64,000 bases of DNA from JBFAPK01 sp040676675 (GTDB lineage: Bacteria > Actinomycetota > Actinomycetes > Mycobacteriales > Micromonosporaceae), in contig NZ_JBFAPK010000007.1 in assembly GCF_040676675.1 (NCBI RefSeq), forward strand, positions 62,001-126,000, written 5' to 3'. Below are positions 41,735 to 50,530 of the stretch, piece by piece. The position numbers were made by a program, and so were the translations under genes. Every line of letters starts with the position of its first letter. The stretch's first letter is position 1. A model generated the notes under the pieces. It was given only the letters and a program-made list of their open reading frames with translations, had not been told where the DNA came from and did not search any database.

Positions 41735-42382
41735 TCAGCGGGGCGGGCCGACGCTGCCGCTGCCGTTCCGGGGCCGCCCGAGCAGTTGGAAACCGACCAT
41801 GACGGGCGGGCCCGGATCCCGCTCCACCTGGATCAGCAGGTCGCCCCAGGCCGTCACCGTCACGTCGAGCCGGGTCCCGTCGCAACGACGCGACCAGGTC
41901 TGTTCCAGCCGGCCGCTGTAGACCCGCAGCCGCGCGCCGGCCGGCCCGGCGCAGGCGTACTGGAGCCGGTAGCGCTGCCCCCAGCCGGCGGAGACCCGCC
42001 AGCTGGCCGAGCGGCCCTGGTCCAGCGGGAGCAGCTCCCGGCGTAGCGTCCTGGGCGCCCGCGGCAGCGCGGACTCGACCAGCAGGCCGCGCAGCTGAAG
42101 CGCCGGCCCGCTCTGCAGCACCGCCCCGGTCGCGACGTCGAGCGTCACCGCCTGCCCGGCCGCCGGTCCCGGCAACCCGTCCGCGCCCGCCCCGTACAAC
42201 GGCGCGGCGTCCGGAGCGGAGTCCGGGGCGGCGAGGCGCGCCGGGACCGCCGGGTCGGCCGCCACCCACCAGGCGCCACCGGCGACCAGTACGGCCAGCG
42301 CGCCGAACGCGAGCACCACTCCGCGAAGCCGGTCGGCGCGCGCGGGGTCCACGTCGGAGATTCTATTCGGGAACGCGCCCAC
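41735..42382 (-). CDS. Hypothetical single-pass membrane protein
   Basis: 215 residues. One membrane helix near the N-terminus (VVLAFGALAVLVAGGAWWV) precedes an extracellular beta-rich domain with one Cys pair (YACAGPAGA, SRRCDGTRL). Its GTG start overlaps the end of the type III PKS gene by 20 bases; GTG 42352, ten bases past that stop, is an alternative. It is therefore probably co-transcribed with the PKS genes, though nothing links it to synthesis. Family not recognised. Confidence 0.65.
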   Translation of the reverse strand: MGAFPNRISDVDPARADRLRGVVLAFGALAVLVAGGAWWVAADPAVPARLAAPDSAPDAAPLYGAGADGLPGPAAGQAVTLDVATGAVLQSGPALQLRGLLVESALPRAPRTLRRELLPLDQGRSASWRVSAGWGQRYRLQYACAGPAGARLRVYSGRLEQTWSRRCDGTRLDVTVTAWGDLLIQVERDPGPPVMVGFQLLGRPRNGSGSVGPPR

Positions 42383-43481
42383 CCGCCCCCGTCGCGACGA
42401 CGGCCTCTCCGGCCGGCGAGCGCCGCAGCAGGGTGGCGTAGAGCGTCAACCCCGGCCCGAAGGCGAGCATCACGATCCAGTCCGGCGGTCGCGGACCGCG
42501 GCGCAACCGGTCCAGGATCAGCAGCGACGTGGGGGAGGAGCAGTTGCCGTGCTCGGCCAGGGTCTCCCGGGAGGGGGCCAGCGCCTCCGACGGCAGCCCC
42601 AGCCCCTTCTCCACCGCGGTCAGGATGCTCGGCCCGCCGGGGTGCACCGCCCAGCCCTCGACGTCGGACCGGACCAGCCCGTGCCGGGCCAGCAGCCCGT
42701 CCACCAGTCCGCCCACGTGCGTGGTCAGCACCTGCGGCACCCGTGGCGAGAGCCCCATCCGGAAGCCCGTGTCGGTGACCTCCCAGGTCATGTGGTCCGC
42801 GGTCGAGGTGTCCGTCACCGCGGCGACCTCGCAGCAGGCGTACCCCGGATAGGAGCCCGGCGCGACGACCGCCGCGACGGCCGCGTCCGAGAAGAGCGCG
42901 TGGGAGACGATCTGCTGGGTGTCCAGCCGGGTCGTGGTGGGCTGGATGTGCAGGCTGGTCAGCTCGGCGCAGAGCAGCAGCGCCGGCCGTCCCCGGGTGG
43001 CCACGAAGTCGCTGGCGGCGCCGAGCCCCGGCAGCGCGGCGTAGCAGCCCATGTGGCCGACGAAGAGTCGCTGGGTGTCCGGGGCCATGCCGATGTCCCG
43101 GGCCAGGAGGATGTCCAGCCCCGGCGTCGCGTAGCCGGTGCACGAGCAGACCGCGAAGAGCCCGATCTCGTCGGCGGCGAGCCCGGCGTCGGCCAGCGCC
43201 CGGTCCACCGCCTCCTTGCCCAGCGGCAGCGCCTCGGTGAGGTACCGGCTCATCCGCCGTTCCGTCGGCCAGTCCGAGACGTCCTCCAGCAGCGGGTTCA
43301 CCGCCGCGTGCCGGGTGGTGACCCCCGAGTGCTCGAAGATCCGCTGGGCGAGCGCGCGGGTCGTACCGGCGAAGTACTTGGCGAAGAACCCGTCCCAGAG
43401 CTCGTCCTGGCCGGCCTGCGGCGGCAGCGCGGTACCCATGCCGGTGATCACCGGCACGCCGATCCCCCTCGCGCTCACCAT
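42363..43481 (-). CDS. Type III polyketide synthase
   Basis: Chalcone synthase-like enzyme, 372 residues, extending an acyl-CoA starter with malonyl-CoA. The triad is complete: Cys146 (FVGHMGCYAALPG), His280 (WAVHPGG) and Asn313 (EHGNCSSPT). Pattern and length resemble alkylresorcinol/alkylpyrone synthases. ATG 43481 has GGAGG six bases upstream. The same strand carries a flavoprotein and a methyltransferase upstream, with a UbiA prenyltransferase divergent, so it is the core of a small gene cluster for an alkylated phenol or quinone. Confidence 0.94.
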   Translation of the reverse strand: MVSARGIGVPVITGMGTALPPQAGQDELWDGFFAKYFAGTTRALAQRIFEHSGVTTRHAAVNPLLEDVSDWPTERRMSRYLTEALPLGKEAVDRALADAGLAADEIGLFAVCSCTGYATPGLDILLARDIGMAPDTQRLFVGHMGCYAALPGLGAASDFVATRGRPALLLCAELTSLHIQPTTTRLDTQQIVSHALFSDAAVAAVVAPGSYPGYACCEVAAVTDTSTADHMTWEVTDTGFRMGLSPRVPQVLTTHVGGLVDGLLARHGLVRSDVEGWAVHPGGPSILTAVEKGLGLPSEALAPSRETLAEHGNCSSPTSLLILDRLRRGPRPPDWIVMLAFGPGLTLYATLLRRSPAGEAVVATGAGGRVPE

Positions 43482-43492
43482 CGCCGCCCTCC

Positions 43493-43590
43493 GTTCGCGA
43501 CTGCAGTCTCTTCGCTCGCGACTGCGGGGCTCGCAAACCCGGCTCGCTCCTCGCGCTCGCCCATGGGGCTCGCAAGCTCGCTCCTCGCGC
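43493..43590 (-). repeat. Direct repeats in front of the PKS gene
   Basis: GGGGCTCGCAA plus CTCGCTCCTCGCGCTC occurs twice, with a further partial copy at the PKS start and GCGACTGC repeated beside it. A related stretch lies at about 46590-46660. On the minus strand the unit brings GTGAGCGCGAGGAGCGAG near gene starts. Confidence 0.65.
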
Positions 43591-44760
43591 TCACCATCGT
43601 GGGACCGATCCGTCCCGGTCCGGGTCCCCGCCGAGGGCGGCGATGCCGAGCCAGTCGGCGCAGACGTCGGAGGTCGCCGGGTGCAGCGACCCGCAGCGGG
43701 CGTCCCGGTAGAGCCGCTCCAGCGCGTGTCCCCGCCGGGTCGCGGAGGTCCCCGCCGCCTCCAGCATCGAGGCGGCGACCTCGGCAGCGGTCGTACCGGC
43801 CAGCAGCTTCGCCCGCCACACCCACCGGTTGGTCTCGGCGTCACCGGGTGCCGCGTCGACCCGCCGCGCCGCCTCGGCCACCGACAGCCGGGCGGCGGAG
43901 ACCGCCGCGTCGGCGCGCCCGACCCGGGCCCGTACCGCCGGCAGGGTGGCGAGTCCGCGGGCGTTCAGGTGCTCCACCGCGGCGTCGATCGCCGCCTGGG
44001 CCACCCCGACGTAGACGGCCGCGTAGCTGGCCACCAGCCAGTGCGGCATCAGCTGCGCCACCACCAGCGCGAGCCCCTCCACCCCGCCGAGCAGCCGGTC
44101 GGCCGGCACGGTCACGTCCAGGTGCAGGTCGTGCGAGGCGGTGGCCCGCATCCCCAGCGCGTCCCAGGTCGGCTCCACCACGAGACCGTCCAGCTTGCCG
44201 GGTACCAGGAACTGGGAGACCACCGACTGGTCGCTGACGCTGCGCGCCGCCACGAGGTAGCCGTCGGCGTGCCCCGCGCCGGAGCAGAAGGTCTTGCGGC
44301 CCTTGATGCGGAAGCCGCCCGGCACCGGCTCGTAGACGGTACTGAGCTGGGAGAGGCGGGCGCCGGCGCCGCGCTCGCTCATGGCCACGGCGTACCACGC
44401 GCCCGCGGCCGCCTCGGCGAGCAGCCGGTCCCGGGCGGCGAGCGCCTCGTCGGGCAGCCCGAGCGCCTCGGCCAACTCTCCCGTGACCGCGCCGAGCGCG
44501 CCGGTCACCGAGGCGTGCATGTTGAACACCAGGGCCGTCGCCCCGTTGCCCCGGGCCAGTTCGGTGGCGACCTCCGCGTACTGCGCGAAGCCCGCGCCGA
44601 GCCCGCCCTGCGCCGCGGGCACCATCAGTCCGAACAGGCCCGCCGTACGGAGGTCCGCGAAGTCCTCGACCGGGAAGCTGCCATCCCGGTCATGTTCGGC
44701 CGCCCGAGCGGCGAGCCGCGGCGTCAACCGGCGCGCAGCCGCAAGCGCATCCACCGCCAT
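43591..44760 (-). CDS. Acyl-CoA dehydrogenase-fold flavoprotein
   Basis: 389 residues: N-terminal helical, middle beta (YAVAMSERGAGARLSQL, GFRIKGRKTFCSGAGHADG) and C-terminal helical domains of the acyl-CoA dehydrogenase family. The usual catalytic Glu is not obvious, so a flavin monooxygenase of the same fold, hydroxylating the PKS product, is possible instead of a dehydrogenase. ATG has GGAAGGGGG upstream. Between the methyltransferase and PKS genes on the same strand. Confidence 0.85.
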   Translation of the reverse strand: MAVDALAAARRLTPRLAARAAEHDRDGSFPVEDFADLRTAGLFGLMVPAAQGGLGAGFAQYAEVATELARGNGATALVFNMHASVTGALGAVTGELAEALGLPDEALAARDRLLAEAAAGAWYAVAMSERGAGARLSQLSTVYEPVPGGFRIKGRKTFCSGAGHADGYLVAARSVSDQSVVSQFLVPGKLDGLVVEPTWDALGMRATASHDLHLDVTVPADRLLGGVEGLALVVAQLMPHWLVASYAAVYVGVAQAAIDAAVEHLNARGLATLPAVRARVGRADAAVSAARLSVAEAARRVDAAPGDAETNRWVWRAKLLAGTTAAEVAASMLEAAGTSATRRGHALERLYRDARCGSLHPATSDVCADWLGIAALGGDPDRDGSVPRW

Positions 44761-44796
44761 TCCTGCCCCCTTCCGCCGTCCCCTCCCTGGCCGCGG

Positions 44797-45564
44797 CTAC
44801 CCTTCCTTCACACCCCACCCCTGGTAGAGCACCGCGGCCGACCAGGTCGGCACGATTCGCGGCGCGCGACGCGCGCCGGCCTCACCTCGATTCAACCCCG
44901 GCACGGCCCGCCTGAGCAGCCACCACGCCAGGCCCGACAGCTGCGGACGTACGCCACGGACGTGAAGTCGTACCCCGTGCCGGGCGCAGACGGCGGTCAA
45001 CTCCCGCGCGTCGACGAAGAGCCGCGGGTCGTGGATCCCGCGCGGTACGGTCGGCAGCCGCTCGGCCAGCCGTACCGCCACCAGCCGGCTGAGCGCGGTG
45101 GCGTTGAGCGTGTCCAGCACCAGCGTTCCGCCCGGGCGCAGCACCCGGCACGCCTCCCGTACCGCCGCCGGCCAGTCCGGTACGTGTTCGAGGATCTCGC
45201 CCGCGGAGACCACCTCGGCGCAGCCGTCGGCCAGCGGTACGGCCGTGACGTCGCCGTTGACCGGACTGACCCCGTGCCCGGCCGCCTGGGCCAGGGCCGA
45301 GCGGACCAGATCGACCCCGACGTGCCGGTACCCCTTGCCCGCCAGGTGTGGGGCGAGCAGGCCGGCCCCGCAGCCCAGGTCCACCAGGATCGCGTCCGGA
45401 TCGGACGCCGGCGGGATCAGCCGGGCGCGGGCCTCGGCGATCCAGTGCAGCATCGCGAACGCGCCGTCGGGCCGCCACCACTCGGCGGCGAGATCGTCGT
45501 ACTGAAGTGGATCATTAGGTGGCCGGATGTGGAGCCGGGCCGCTCCCGCCCCCTCTTTCCGCAT
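44797..45564 (-). CDS. SAM-dependent methyltransferase (UbiG-like)
   Basis: Class I methyltransferase, 255 residues. SAM motif ILVDLGCGAGLLAPHL, acidic motif II in HVGVDLVRSAL, then AGEILEHVPDW and VLRPGGTLVLDTLN. UbiG/Coq3-type O-methylation of a phenol fits the cluster. I prefer ATG 45564, which leaves a palindrome outside the coding region; the frame extends to GTG 45594. First gene of the flavoprotein-PKS operon. Confidence 0.88.
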   Translation of the reverse strand: MRKEGAGAARLHIRPPNDPLQYDDLAAEWWRPDGAFAMLHWIAEARARLIPPASDPDAILVDLGCGAGLLAPHLAGKGYRHVGVDLVRSALAQAAGHGVSPVNGDVTAVPLADGCAEVVSAGEILEHVPDWPAAVREACRVLRPGGTLVLDTLNATALSRLVAVRLAERLPTVPRGIHDPRLFVDARELTAVCARHGVRLHVRGVRPQLSGLAWWLLRRAVPGLNRGEAGARRAPRIVPTWSAAVLYQGWGVKEG

Positions 45565-45574
45565 GGGGTCGAGC

Positions 45575-45588
45575 GTGACACGAGTCAC
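45575..45588. promoter_or_regulatory. Palindrome in the divergent promoter of the PKS cluster
   Basis: GTGAC-ACGA-GTCAC lies between the methyltransferase and UbiA starts. Candidate operator for the whole cluster. Confidence 0.35.
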
Positions 45589-45610
45589 GGACAACGGCCA
45601 GACTGGCGGT

Positions 45611-46450
45611 ATGTCGCAAATGGTGTTAGGGCTGGTCCGGGCGAGTCACCCCGAGCCCGCGCTCGCCGTCACCGCCGTCTCGGCCCTGCTCGCCTGGGGC
45701 ATCGGGCATCGGCCCGCCGGGGTCGCCGCGGTGGCCGGCACGGTGCTGGCCAGCCAGCTCGCCATCGGCTGGGTCAACGACCGGCTCGACGCCGACCGCG
45801 ACGCCGCGGTGGGGCGTACCGACAAGCCCGTCGCCAGCGGCCTGCTCAGCCGCCGCACCGTCGGCGTGGCCGGGTTCTGCGCCGCCGCCGCCACGCCGGT
45901 GCTCGGGCTGACCCTCGGCCCGACGGCGGCGCTGCTGGCGACCGTCGCGCTGGTCTCCGCGCTGCTCTACAACTGGCCGCTGAAGTTCACCCCGGCCTCC
46001 GTGCTGCCGTACGCGGTCTCGTTCGGGGCGCTGCCGGCCTTCGTGGTCCTCGCGCTGCCCGACCACTCGCCCCCGCCCGCCTGGCTGGTCCTGGCCGGCG
46101 CGCTGCTCGGCGCCGGCGCGCACTTCGCCAACGTGCTGCCGGACCTGGCCGACGACGCCTCCACCGGGGTACGCGGGCTGCCGCACCGGCTCGGACCCGC
46201 CGGTTCCCGGCTGGCGGCGGCCGGCCTGCTGCTCGCGGCGACCGCCGTGCTGGTCCTCGGGCCGCCCGGACGGCCGTCGTGGGCCGGCCTGACCGCGGCC
46301 GGGGCCGCCGCCGTGGTCCTGCCGCTCGGCTGGTACGCGGGGCGCGCGACCGCCGGCCGGGGCGGCCGCCCGGTGGCCGCGTTCCGGGCGGTGATGGTGG
46401 TGGCCCTGATCGACGTGGTGCTGCTGGTGGCGAGCGGCCGGGTGATCTGA
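45611..46450 (+). CDS. UbiA-family prenyltransferase
   Basis: Integral membrane aromatic prenyltransferase, 279 residues, about eight helices. The first Asp-rich motif is NDRLDADRDAAVGRTDKP, the second is around VLPDLADDASTG; both bind the prenyl diphosphate through magnesium. It should attach a polyprenyl or geranyl-type chain to the PKS product. Divergent from the methyltransferase gene with about 46 bp between starts; no good ribosome site. Confidence 0.9.
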   Translation: MSQMVLGLVRASHPEPALAVTAVSALLAWGIGHRPAGVAAVAGTVLASQLAIGWVNDRLDADRDAAVGRTDKPVASGLLSRRTVGVAGFCAAAATPVLGLTLGPTAALLATVALVSALLYNWPLKFTPASVLPYAVSFGALPAFVVLALPDHSPPPAWLVLAGALLGAGAHFANVLPDLADDASTGVRGLPHRLGPAGSRLAAAGLLLAATAVLVLGPPGRPSWAGLTAAGAAAVVLPLGWYAGRATAGRGGRPVAAFRAVMVVALIDVVLLVASGRVI

Positions 46451-46708
46451 GCGCCGTGCAGCGGTGAGCCGGGGCCCGGCGCGGCGACCGTCCTCCGGTC
46501 CGCCGCCGGTGATCACCCGGCCCGGGCGACATTTGTGGGTCGCCGTACGCCGGCTGATCGCCCCCAACTACCCTGGAGCCCGGCCTGCGTGGGCTTCGCG
46601 AACGCGAGGGGCGATCCGAGTTCGCGAGCGCCCCCGCAGTCGCCGAGCGACAACTCATGGCCGCCGCACCAGGTGCCGCTGGGCGGGATCGCAACGAGGA
46701 GGACCGAC

Positions 46709-47467
46709 GTGACGCGCTCGATCAGGGGATCCCGGCGGGCCACGGTGCTGCTGGCCGGCGCCGCCGCCGTGAGCACCCTGCTGGTGTCCGGGTGCGGGGC
46801 GGGCCAGATCGCCGAGACCGCCGGCATCACGCCGGCCATCAACGGGATCGACGTCCAGACGGCGGACAACGCCTTCAAGATCCGGAACCTCACGGTCAGC
46901 TACCCGGGCACGAAGGGCTACGCGGCCGGTGCGAACGCGCCGCTGGAGATGGTGATCTACAACGACTCGGGCAAGCCGGTCACCGTCACCGTCACCACCG
47001 ACAGCGGCCGCTCCGTGGTGCTCACGGGCGCCGGCGCCGCCGCCTCGGCCAGCGCCAGCCCGGCGGCGAGCGGTTCGGCGGCCCCCAGCGGCTCCGCCAG
47101 CCCCAGCGGATCGGCCTCGCCGAGCGGCTCGGTCAGCCCCAGCGGCTCGGCCAGCCCCAACGGCTCGGCCAGCCCCAACGGCTCCGCCTCGCCGAGCGAC
47201 GCCGCCTCGCCGAGCGCCTCGCCCACCCCGGCGGAGGTACCGGCCCGGCTGGAGATCCCGACCAGCGGCTTCGTCGTGCTCACCCCGACCTCCGGCCGCC
47301 AGTTGCAGATCAACGGTCTGCGCTCCGCGCTGCGGCCCGGCGAGTCCGTCAACCTGGTCTTCGACTTCGGCGGCACCCAGCTCAGCACGGCCGCCATGGT
47401 CACCGTCCCGCTGACCCCGGCCCCGGTGGCCACCCCGGTCGTCGGTGGCGAGGGCCACGAGGGCTGA
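46709..47467 (+). CDS. lpqE: LpqE-like lipoprotein with Ser/Ala-rich insert
   Basis: 252 residues. The signal peptide ends in a lipobox (LLVSGC). Two beta-sandwich parts (about 30-110 and 175-250) are separated by a low-complexity insert of SGSASP-type hexapeptides (about 115-170). Gene position before radA-disA and after carD matches mycobacterial lpqE. Copper-chaperone-like folds occur in related proteins, but no Met/His copper motif is obvious. GTG has GAGGAGG upstream. Confidence 0.8.
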   Translation: MTRSIRGSRRATVLLAGAAAVSTLLVSGCGAGQIAETAGITPAINGIDVQTADNAFKIRNLTVSYPGTKGYAAGANAPLEMVIYNDSGKPVTVTVTTDSGRSVVLTGAGAAASASASPAASGSAAPSGSASPSGSASPSGSVSPSGSASPNGSASPNGSASPSDAASPSASPTPAEVPARLEIPTSGFVVLTPTSGRQLQINGLRSALRPGESVNLVFDFGGTQLSTAAMVTVPLTPAPVATPVVGGEGHEG

Positions 47468-47488
47468 GCGGAGACGCGACCCGACCCG

Positions 47489-47528
47489 AAGCGCCGTCGG
47501 CGTGGCTACGGCTACGCCGACGGCGCTT
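47489..47528 (+). terminator. Terminator after lpqE
   Basis: 15-base perfect arms (47489-47503, 47514-47528) with a 10-base loop, followed by TTTCGTCG. It sits immediately before the radA promoter and separates the two genes. Confidence 0.85.
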
Positions 47529-47545
47529 TCGTCGTAGGGGTTGGC

Positions 47546-47551
47546 TAGCGT
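47546..47551 (+). promoter_or_regulatory. -10 box of leaderless radA
   Basis: TAGCGT, seven bases before GTG 47559, directly after the lpqE terminator; no ribosome site. Confidence 0.5.
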
Positions 47552-47558
47552 TGCCCGG

Positions 47559-49001
47559 GTGACCTCCCGACCGGTACCTCGCGGCGCCGCCAACCGCAGC
47601 CGCGCCGCCGCCCGCGAGCCCCGTCCCGCCTACGAGTGCGACGCCTGCGGCTACCAGCCGCCCAAGTGGGTCGGCCGGTGCCCCGAGTGCGGCGAGTGGG
47701 GCTCCGTCGTCGAGTCGACCGTCACCGGTCCGGTGGTCTCGGGCCGGGTGGTCAGCTCCCGGATGCCGGGTGAGCCGGCCCGCCCCATCGCCACCATCAG
47801 CGCCGCTCCGGCCAAGGCCCGCCCCACCGGCGTACCCGAGCTGGACCGGGTCCTCGGCGGCGGTCTGGTGCCCGGCGCGGTGGTCCTGCTCGCCGGCGAG
47901 CCCGGGGTGGGCAAGTCGACCCTCCTGCTCGACGTGGCGCAGCAGTGGGCGGCCGGCGCGGGCAGCCCGTCCCTGGTGATCAGCGGCGAGGAGTCGGTCA
48001 GCCAGGTACGGCTCCGCGCCGAGCGGATGGGCACCCTGCACGAGCAGCTCTACCTCGCCGCCGAGAGCGACCTGGCGGCCGTACTCGGCCATCTCGACGC
48101 GGTCAAGCCGGGCCTGCTGGTGCTCGACTCCGTGCAGACCATCTCGACCGCCAACAGCGAGGGGGTGCCGGGCGGCGTCACCCAGGTCCGGGCCGTCACC
48201 GCCGCGCTGGTGTCGGTCGCCAAGGAACGCGGCATCGCGACGGTCCTGGTCGGGCACGTGACCAAGGACGGCCAGGTCGCCGGCCCTCGGGTGCTGGAGC
48301 ACCTGGTCGACGTCGTACTGCACTTCGAGGGGGACAAGCACTCGTCGCTGCGGATGGTGCGCGGCGTGAAGAACCGCTTCGGGGCCGCGGACGAGGTCGG
48401 CTGCTTCGAGATGCACGAGGGCGGCATCAGCAGCCTCGCCGACCCGTCCGGGCTCTTCCTGACCCGCTACTCCGAGGCGGTCCCCGGCACCTGCGTGACC
48501 GTGGCGATGGAGGGGCGCCGGGCACTGGTCACCGAGGTGCAGGCGCTGATCGGCGCCACGGTGGCCGGCTCTCCCCGCCGTACCGTCTCCGGCCTCGACG
48601 GCGCCCGGCTCGCGATGGTGCTCGCGGTGCTGCAACGCCGTACCGAGCGGCTCACCCTGCAGGACCGGGAGGTCTTCGCCGCCACGGTGGGCGGGATCCG
48701 GGTGGTCGAGCCCGCCGCCGACCTCGCCGTGGCCCTCGCCGTCGCCTCGGGCGGGCTCAACCTGGCCATCTCGCCCCGGCTGGTGGCGATCGGCGAGGTG
48801 GGGCTGACCGGCGAGGTGCGCCGGGTCGGCGCGGTGCCCCGCCGGCTGGCCGAGGCGGCCCGGCTGGGCTTCCGGACCGCCCTGGTACCGGTCGGCTGCG
48901 GCCCGGACTCGACCGGGGTGACGCCGGAGAACATGCGGGTGATGGAGGTCACCGATGTACGCTCGGCTCTGCAGTGCGCCGCGCGGGCGTCGGCCGAGTG
49001 A
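47559..49001 (+). CDS. radA: DNA repair protein RadA (Sms)
   Basis: Recombination ATPase that helps branch migration, 480 residues. A C4 zinc finger (YECDACGYQPPKWVGRCPEC), Walker A (GEPGVGKSTLL), the RadA-specific KNRFG motif (GVKNRFGAADEVGCFEM) and a Lon-type C-terminal domain (SGGLNLAISPRLVAIGEVG) are all present. GTG 47559 is favoured by the -10 box; a TTG six codons upstream is unlikely. Neighbour of disA, as in most actinobacteria. Confidence 0.96.
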   Translation: MTSRPVPRGAANRSRAAAREPRPAYECDACGYQPPKWVGRCPECGEWGSVVESTVTGPVVSGRVVSSRMPGEPARPIATISAAPAKARPTGVPELDRVLGGGLVPGAVVLLAGEPGVGKSTLLLDVAQQWAAGAGSPSLVISGEESVSQVRLRAERMGTLHEQLYLAAESDLAAVLGHLDAVKPGLLVLDSVQTISTANSEGVPGGVTQVRAVTAALVSVAKERGIATVLVGHVTKDGQVAGPRVLEHLVDVVLHFEGDKHSSLRMVRGVKNRFGAADEVGCFEMHEGGISSLADPSGLFLTRYSEAVPGTCVTVAMEGRRALVTEVQALIGATVAGSPRRTVSGLDGARLAMVLAVLQRRTERLTLQDREVFAATVGGIRVVEPAADLAVALAVASGGLNLAISPRLVAIGEVGLTGEVRRVGAVPRRLAEAARLGFRTALVPVGCGPDSTGVTPENMRVMEVTDVRSALQCAARASAE

Positions 49002-49173
49002 CCGCGCGGCGACCAGGGGTGACACCGCCGGACCGGCGAGCCGGGCCAGGCACTGCCCACCCGGAGGGCTCGTCGAGGAGCTGCCGCCGGGAAACCGGCG
49101 CCGCCCCGGCGGAGAAAGCGGGCACAGTGGCACATCACAGTAACCACGGCAGCACCCAACGCATGCCGGTCCG

Positions 49174-49179
49174 TAGACT
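49174..49179 (+). promoter_or_regulatory. -10 box of leaderless disA
   Basis: TAGACT ends six bases before GTG 49186; no ribosome site in the 184-bp gap after radA. Confidence 0.5.
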
Positions 49180-49185
49180 GTTCGG

Positions 49186-50370
49186 GTGCCGATCGACCGC
49201 GATGCCAACAAAACCGCTGGCGCGAGCGCCCCTGCCCCTCGCGGCGGGGTGGGCTCACCGGCGCGACCCATCGCCGTGGGCGTGACGATGAGTGGTCCCG
49301 GTGCCACCGGCGATCCGCTCCGGGCGAACCTCGCGTTGATGGCACCGGGCACGGCGCTGCGCGACGGGCTCGAACGCATCCTGCGGGGTCGTACCGGCGC
49401 GCTGATCGTGCTCGGTTACGACAAGGTGGTCGAGACGCTCTGTACCGGCGGCTTCCCGCTCGACGTCGAGTTCTCCGCCACCCGGGTGCGGGAACTGTGC
49501 AAGATGGACGGGGCCGTGGTGCTCTCCAGCGACGGTACGCGGATCGTCCGGGCCGCCGTACACCTGATGCCGGACCCGTCGATCCCGACGGAGGAGTCCG
49601 GCACCCGCCACCGCACCGCCGAGCGGGTGGCCCGGCAGACCGGCTATCCGGTCATCTCGGTCAGCCAGTCGATGCGGATCATCAGCCTGTACGTGAACGG
49701 CCAGCGGCACGTCCTCGACGACTCGGCCGCCATCCTCTCCCGCGCCAACCAGGCGCTCGCCACCCTGGAGCGGTACAAGCTGCGGCTGGACGAGGTCTCC
49801 GGCACGCTCTCCGCGCTCGAGATCGAGGACCTCGTCACCGTACGGGACGCCGTGGCCGTGGTGCAGCGGCTGGAGATGGTCCGGCGGATCGCCGACGAGA
49901 TCGCCGGCTACGTGGTGGAGCTCGGCACCGACGGCCGCCTGCTCGCGTTGCAGCTCGACGAGCTGATGGCCGGCGTGGACGCGGACCGCACCCTGGTGAT
50001 CCGCGACTACCTGCCGACCGGACGCAAGGCCCGCACCCTCGACGAGGCGCTGGTCGAACTCGACCTGCTCAGCGCGACGGACCTCATCGACCTGGTCGCC
50101 GTGGCCAAGGCGATCGGCTACCCCGGTGCCTCGGACGCGCTCGACGCCGCGGTGAGCCCGCGTGGCTTCCGCCTGCTGGCCAAGGTGCCGCGCCTCCCGG
50201 CCGCCGTGGTCGACCGGCTGGTCGGGCACTTCGGCAGCCTCCAGCGGCTGCTCGGGGCGACGGTCGAGGACCTGCAGGCGGTCGAGGGGGTGGGCGACGC
50301 CCGGGCGCGGGGCGTACGCGAGGGCCTGTCCCGGCTCGCCGAGGCGTCCATCCTGGAGCGGTACGTCTGA
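49186..50370 (+). CDS. disA: DNA integrity scanning protein DisA, diadenylate cyclase
   Basis: Makes c-di-AMP and scans DNA for branched structures; 394 residues, octamer in the family. The DAC domain has KMDGAVVLS (DGA 108-110) and SGTRHRTAERVARQTG (RHR 141-143). A helical linker and C-terminal HhH domain (VEDLQAVEGVGDARARGVREGL) follow. The first 34 residues are an extension relative to many homologues; ATG 49288 is the alternative start, but the -10 box supports GTG 49186. Confidence 0.96.
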   Translation: MPIDRDANKTAGASAPAPRGGVGSPARPIAVGVTMSGPGATGDPLRANLALMAPGTALRDGLERILRGRTGALIVLGYDKVVETLCTGGFPLDVEFSATRVRELCKMDGAVVLSSDGTRIVRAAVHLMPDPSIPTEESGTRHRTAERVARQTGYPVISVSQSMRIISLYVNGQRHVLDDSAAILSRANQALATLERYKLRLDEVSGTLSALEIEDLVTVRDAVAVVQRLEMVRRIADEIAGYVVELGTDGRLLALQLDELMAGVDADRTLVIRDYLPTGRKARTLDEALVELDLLSATDLIDLVAVAKAIGYPGASDALDAAVSPRGFRLLAKVPRLPAAVVDRLVGHFGSLQRLLGATVEDLQAVEGVGDARARGVREGLSRLAEASILERYV

Positions 50371-50403
50371 CTTCGGCGCTGGGGCTCGGCCTCGGTGGGG
50401 AAT

Positions 50404-50466
50404 GGCGCCGACCAGGCCCGACGAGTCCCGTCAGGCTTGGTGTCCTCGCCGGGCACGGTCGGCCCC
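50404..50466 (-). repeat. Dispersed hairpin element, copy B
   Basis: Arms 50404-50425 and 50445-50466 pair with a few mismatches. Read on the minus strand the loop is GACACCAAGCCTGACGGGA, identical to copy A except one base, and the stem is similar too. It lies between convergent genes (disA and the 50531 gene) and can serve as terminator for both. Confidence 0.75.
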
Positions 50467-50530
50467 ATCAACCGCACTTGCGTTCGCCGCGCGGAAAGAG
50501 GCCGGCCCGTCACGCGACGGGAACATCGGC

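Noticed and set aside
43138..46467. A 1109-residue plus-strand frame
   Set aside because: It lies antisense to PKS, flavoprotein and methyltransferase genes with complete motifs and has Arg/Pro/Gly-rich shadow composition.
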